64,000 nucleotides of DNA, taken from contig CP136896.1 of the NCBI GenBank assembly GCA_034359265.1, positions 33,606,001 through 33,670,000 on the forward strand, written 5' to 3'. The DNA comes from Canna indica (taxonomy: Eukaryota; Streptophyta; Magnoliopsida; Zingiberales; Cannaceae). Positions 60,626 through 64,000 of the stretch are shown one piece after another; positions within the stretch are counted from its first letter, which is position 1; each line of letters begins with the position of its first letter. The notes under the pieces were generated by a model. It searched no databases and was not told where the DNA came from. It was given only the letters and a program-made list of their open reading frames with translations. The position numbers and the translations under genes were made by a program.

Positions 60626-61021
60626 GTTTGCTAAGAGTGTGTCGAGCTAAGCCGACGGCCACATTTAGGACTAGACTCAATGAAAACCAAGCTCGCAAAA
60701 GACGTGCTTGGGGTCAAGTTGCTCGTTGAGAGCATGCCAAGTTGAGCCAGAGGCCACATTTAGGGCCAAAACCAGACTCGGTGGAAACCTAGCTTGCAAG
60801 AAGTGCGCTTGGGGTCTTGTTGCTCGTTGAGAGCGTGTCGAGCTGAGCCGGAGGCCGTGTTTAGGGCCAAGGACCAGACTCGGTGAAAACCAAGCTCATG
60901 AGAGGCGCGCTTGGGGTAATGTTGCCCATTGAGAGAGTTTCAGGCTGAGCTGGAGGCCGCGTTTAGGGCCGAGGACAAGACTCGATGAAAATCAAGCTGG
61001 CGGGAGGCGCGCTTGGGGTCA
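60626..61021 (-). repeat. 101-bp tandem repeat, four copies, in the Tat 3' region
   Basis: Copies start at about 60626, 60718, 60819 and 60921. Each contains a tgctcgttgagag-like start, a gagccggaggcc-like middle and a gcgcgcttggggtc end. Spacing is 92, 101 and 102 bp. The array lies between the end of pol and the antisense accessory remnant. Confidence 0.9.
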
Positions 61022-61454
61022 TTGAGGGAGTGGGTGCTCAGAAAAGGCACTGAGGCCGGCGAGCCAGACTAGTGAAAGCGGAATTCTAGCCGCTATGTGG
61101 AGTGTTGAGTTCAAATTTTGATTAATGGGAATCAAGTTTTGCTCACTCTCGCATTTGACATTACCCATGGAGGATTTTAGCCGAGGAGGGATGGTGCGTC
61201 ACGTGGGTTAAGGACTGCTTGTGAGACTGTGTTAATTCCTCATACAAAATATGCAATGGTTGCAAGGGATGTTAGACACAAAAGATATGTGTGTAACAAA
61301 GAAAGTAACTTTGTTGTGAAATAAAGATACATCATACCCTATTGACAGCTAAACTTGGCTTACACTTGGCGAGGCCTCATTAAAAACCTTCTATGGGGAA
61401 AACCAAGTAGGAAAAACCGCAAAGTAAGGAAAATAGCACCCTAGCCTTGTTGTA
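61022..61454 (-). other. 3' untranslated segment of the Tat element
   Basis: No coding signal. The stretch around 61366-61420 (reverse complement GGTTTTTCCTACTTGG...GGTTTTTAATGAGGCC) resembles the conserved block found downstream of integrase in many Tat elements. Confidence 0.5.
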
Positions 61455-62640
61455 ATTTAAGGGAGGATCCTTAGTTGTAGTAGGCCCGTAGGGCGGCCGC
61501 GTTCCAGGATCGTGGGAGTTCCCGCTCGGAGAGCTCAACTATTCTGTAGGGACCCTTTCCAAGAACCTCTGTGAGCCGATAGGGGTCTTCCTATTTTGGG
61601 GCAAGCTTTCCTTCTCTGGCAGGTTTTCTCTTTGGCTCGATCTTCCTGAGAACAAGATCTCCTTCTGCAAAATTCGTTGTCTTGACGCGTTTGTCATATT
61701 TTGGGCGATTTTGAGTTTCATTGCTTCTTCCCTGATCTTGGCGAGTTTCGTTCTTCTTCAATGAGATTAAGGTCGATGACTCGGGCTTTTGTGTTACCCT
61801 ATTCCTCGAAGGCAATCCTACGGAGGCTGGCCTCTGCGATCTCGACAGGGATCATGGCCTCTGCTCATAGATGAGGCGGTAAGGGGTTTCCGAGGTAGAA
61901 GACTGAGTGATTGTGTTGAAACCCCATAGCACTTCAAGTAATTCATCGACCCTATAGGTCTTGACCCAGTTGAGCTTTTTCTTCAACCCGATTAGGATTA
62001 CTTTGTTGGTCACTTCAGCCAAGCTATTTGTTTGTGGGTGCTCAATAGATGACAAGAGCTGGTTGATGCCAAGGTCCGAGCAGAATTCTTGGAATCGTCG
62101 ATCTGTGAACTGGGTCCTATTGTCGCTAACGAGTTCTCGTGGTATTCCAAATCTGTAGATGATATTTTTGTTGATGATCTTCTGGACTTTATCGATTACA
62201 ATTGTTGTTAGGGGTTCGGCCTCTATCCACTTGGTGAAGTAGTCGATCTCTACAACCAAGTACTTGAATTGCCCAGGTGTTGGGGGAAAAGGACCGAGGA
62301 GGTCTATACCCCATTTGTGGAACGGCTAACTAACGTCTGAGTTGTGCAATCTATCTTCATGCTCGGCCAGAAGTAGCCGGCTCGGAGGGTTTTGGCCGCC
62401 AGTGACCTCCTTCCGATGTGGTTACCACATATGCCGTCGTGAACCTCTACCATTATGGTGGTTGTTCGGGGTTGGGCGACACAGTTGAGGAGTGGTTGGG
62501 AGAGCCCTCTTTTGTAGAGCTAGTTATTAAGAAGTGTGTATTACCTTGCTAGTCTTTTGAATCTACTCGGGTTGTGGATGCCTTTCGGTATTTCACCCTG
62601 TTTGGGATAATTGATGTAGGGACTTCTCCAATATGTGCCT
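61455..62640 (-). pseudogene. Tat integrase
   Basis: The zinc-finger half lies at about 62380-62460 (HDGICGNHIGRRSLAAKTLR, GYFWPSM). The open core 61852-62259 shows the first Asp in VVEIDYFTKWIEAEPL, the second in LVSDNRTQFTDRRFQEFC (the usual Gly after Asn is Arg) and the Glu in TNSLAEVTNKVI. The C-terminal part, to about 61455, runs through several frames with stops. The catalytic triad is present, but the gene is broken. Confidence 0.88.
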
Positions 62641-62651
62641 TGTTCAATTAT

Positions 62652-63290
62652 CTAGACTTCGACAAAAGTGTCAGTCGGTTGGATGCTTGGGTGTCCGAGG
62701 ACTTGCTGAATGACCGACCTATTATTCTGGGGTTCTTTGGTGCTAGCAAGTTTGGATAGCAGGTCAACCCGAGCGTTTTCCTCCCGAGGTATATGCTGAA
62801 TTAGGCAACTATCGAAGTTAGTGATTAGAGATAATACAAATGCAAGGTACCTTTCGAGGGAGGGATTGGTGGCTTGGTAGGTGCTGTTGACTTGCCCTAC
62901 GATGAATTGTGAGTCACTTTTTACGATGATTTTTCGAGCTTTCACTTATTGAGGGATTGCTGTTGACTTTAGCCCAGCAATGAGGGCTTCGTACTCCGCC
63001 TAGTTTTTGCTGACTTTAAACTGGAATTGAAGTGATTGCTCTACTGCGATTCCTTGACCATTCTCCAAAATGATACCAACCTTGCTCCCTTTTTCGTTGG
63101 AAGTGTCATCCATGAATAACGTGCAAGTTTCCTCCTGCTTGGGAGTATCTCCTCGGTTAGTGAACTCAGCAACAAAATTAGCTAGCGCTTGGGCCTTAAT
63201 GGGACCTCTGGGCTGATATTCGATGTTGAATTCTGAAAGCTCCACCAACCAAGATATCATTCGTTCTATGAGTTCAGGTTTAGTCAACAC
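62652..63290 (-). pseudogene. Tat archaeal-type second RNase H
   Basis: Two frames cover one domain. Frame 63000-63290 has TLFMDDTSNEKGSKVGIILE, the first catalytic Asp region. Frame 62652-62945 has IIVKSDSQFIVGQVNSTYQA and IQHIPREENARVDLLSKLAS, the second Asp and the final Asp motif. This dual RNase H is known from the Tat lineage of plant gypsy elements. A stop between 62945 and 63000 splits it. Confidence 0.87.
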
Positions 63291-64000
63291 TTGCCTGATA
63301 GGCTGTTCAATGCATACCTAAATGTGGTGACTATGGAAATATGGTTTCAACCTCCGAACCGAAATGACTAGGGCAAATGCGAGCTTTTTGAGCTTTTGGT
63401 ATTTGATTTCTGGTCCTTGGAGGACTTTCCTAATGAAGTAGATTGGTTTTTAGTCCTTTTCCTGTTCCCAAATCAGGACTGAGCTGAGGGCGTTCTCTGT
63501 GATGGTGACGTAGAGAAACAGGGTTTCTCCTTGTTGTGGTTTGTCCAAAATTGGCAAACTAGTGAGGAATCATTTTATATCTTCAAAAGCTCGTTCGCAT
63601 TTTTCATCCCAGTGGAAGTCCTGGTTTTTCTGTAAGATTTTAAAGAAGGGAGCAGCTCGATCGACCAACCTAGAGAGGAATCTGGAGAGAACCTTCATCC
63701 TTCCAGTGAGCTGTTGTACCTTCTTTATGTTGCACAGGCTTCGCATTTCATGAATAGCCTAGCACTTTTCTGGATTGGGTTTTATCCCGTGGTGTGTCAA
63801 CATTAAACCGAGGAACTTGCCACCCTCTACTCTGAAGGGGCACTTTTCTGGATTTAACCTCATGTTGTAGTGTCTGAGCCGATTGAAGATCTCGACAAAA
63901 TTGTTGCAATGATTGCTAGTGACAGGTGTTTTGGATACCATGTCATCGACATATACCTCCATGTTGCGGCCTATTTGCTTCTCAAAAATCTTGTTCATCA
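63291..64000 (-). pseudogene. Tat reverse transcriptase and first RNase H, partial
   Basis: Frame 63759-63998 carries the catalytic VYVDDMVSKT and the LRHYNMRLNPEKCPFRVEGG segment. Leftward, in broken frames, the thumb and first RNase H follow (reverse complement around 63420-63720). The gene is cut by the window end. Confidence 0.88.

Larger units (their letters stand above)
59265..64000 (-). mobile_element. Tat-lineage Ty3/gypsy element, runs off window end
   Basis: On the minus strand from the right edge: RT with YVDDMV, RNase H, a second archaeal-type RNase H, an integrase zinc finger and core, then a C-rich 3' region with a tandem array and an antisense accessory promoter. The extra RNase H and long 3' region are hallmarks of the Tat (including Ogre) group. 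The 3' LTR is not recognisable, as the sequence meets a protease fragment at 59264. Gag and the 5' half lie outside the window. Confidence 0.85.

Overview
The window looks like repeat-dense nuclear DNA of a flowering plant with a large genome. There is no microbial gene structure and no complete cellular gene. I could recognise only plant transposable elements of several superfamilies, stacked inside one another and mostly decayed, plus a few exon-sized fragments of ordinary plant genes. Introns with GT-AG borders, initiator-tRNA primer binding sites, CACTA and hAT transposases, and Tat, chromovirus and Sirevirus retrotransposon proteins all point to an angiosperm. I cannot say which order from the sequence alone.

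Left third (1-25370). A CACTA TNP2 pseudogene (minus) is cut by the window start. Next is a truncated chromovirus-type Ty3/gypsy element (minus), whose 5' LTR (6349-10282) carries a nested copia-type solo LTR (6875-8422). Then come a reversed remnant of another copia LTR (10283-12310), a fragment of a Tat-type gypsy accessory region in forward orientation (12311-14441), and a second chromovirus reduced to gag plus 5' LTR (14442-18161). These are followed by an internally deleted copia element with a truncated LTR (18640-20146) and a Sirevirus-like copia LTR interrupted by a related solo LTR (20147-23230). That LTR leads into a broken, partly duplicated gag (23299-25370).

Middle (25371-50032). 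A CACTA element (25371 to about 31990) has recognisable but broken TNP2 and TNPA-like genes, matching subterminal repeats at both ends, and a long imperfect hairpin upstream of TNP2. It is followed by AT-rich DNA with fragments of a protein phosphatase 5 gene, ending in a second CACTA-type terminus at 36218. Beyond this is a minus-strand Sirevirus remnant whose LTR was split by a related solo LTR (37392-49059). That solo LTR was in turn split by the best-preserved element of the window, a copia retrotransposon with both LTRs and a perfect 5-bp target duplication (38202-48287).

Right third (50033-64000). A 63-bp tandem array, a single captured 72-bp LRR-kinase exon and a hAT transposase remnant come first. 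The hAT region is interrupted by a chromovirus-type solo LTR with perfect target duplications (52099-54498). A minus-strand copia element with one LTR follows (55499-58801). Next are a displaced Tat protease fragment and then a Tat-lineage Ty3/gypsy element (minus) that runs off the window end. This Tat element keeps reverse transcriptase, a second archaeal-type RNase H, integrase, a four-copy 101-bp repeat in its 3' region and an antisense accessory promoter and gene remnant.

The genes do not form a pathway. The readable history is sequential insertion, solo-LTR formation, deletion and CpG decay. The most unusual signals are the CACTA hairpin, the CpG-rich palindromic arrays placed just upstream of the TATA box in several Sirevirus-like LTRs, and the captured host exons.
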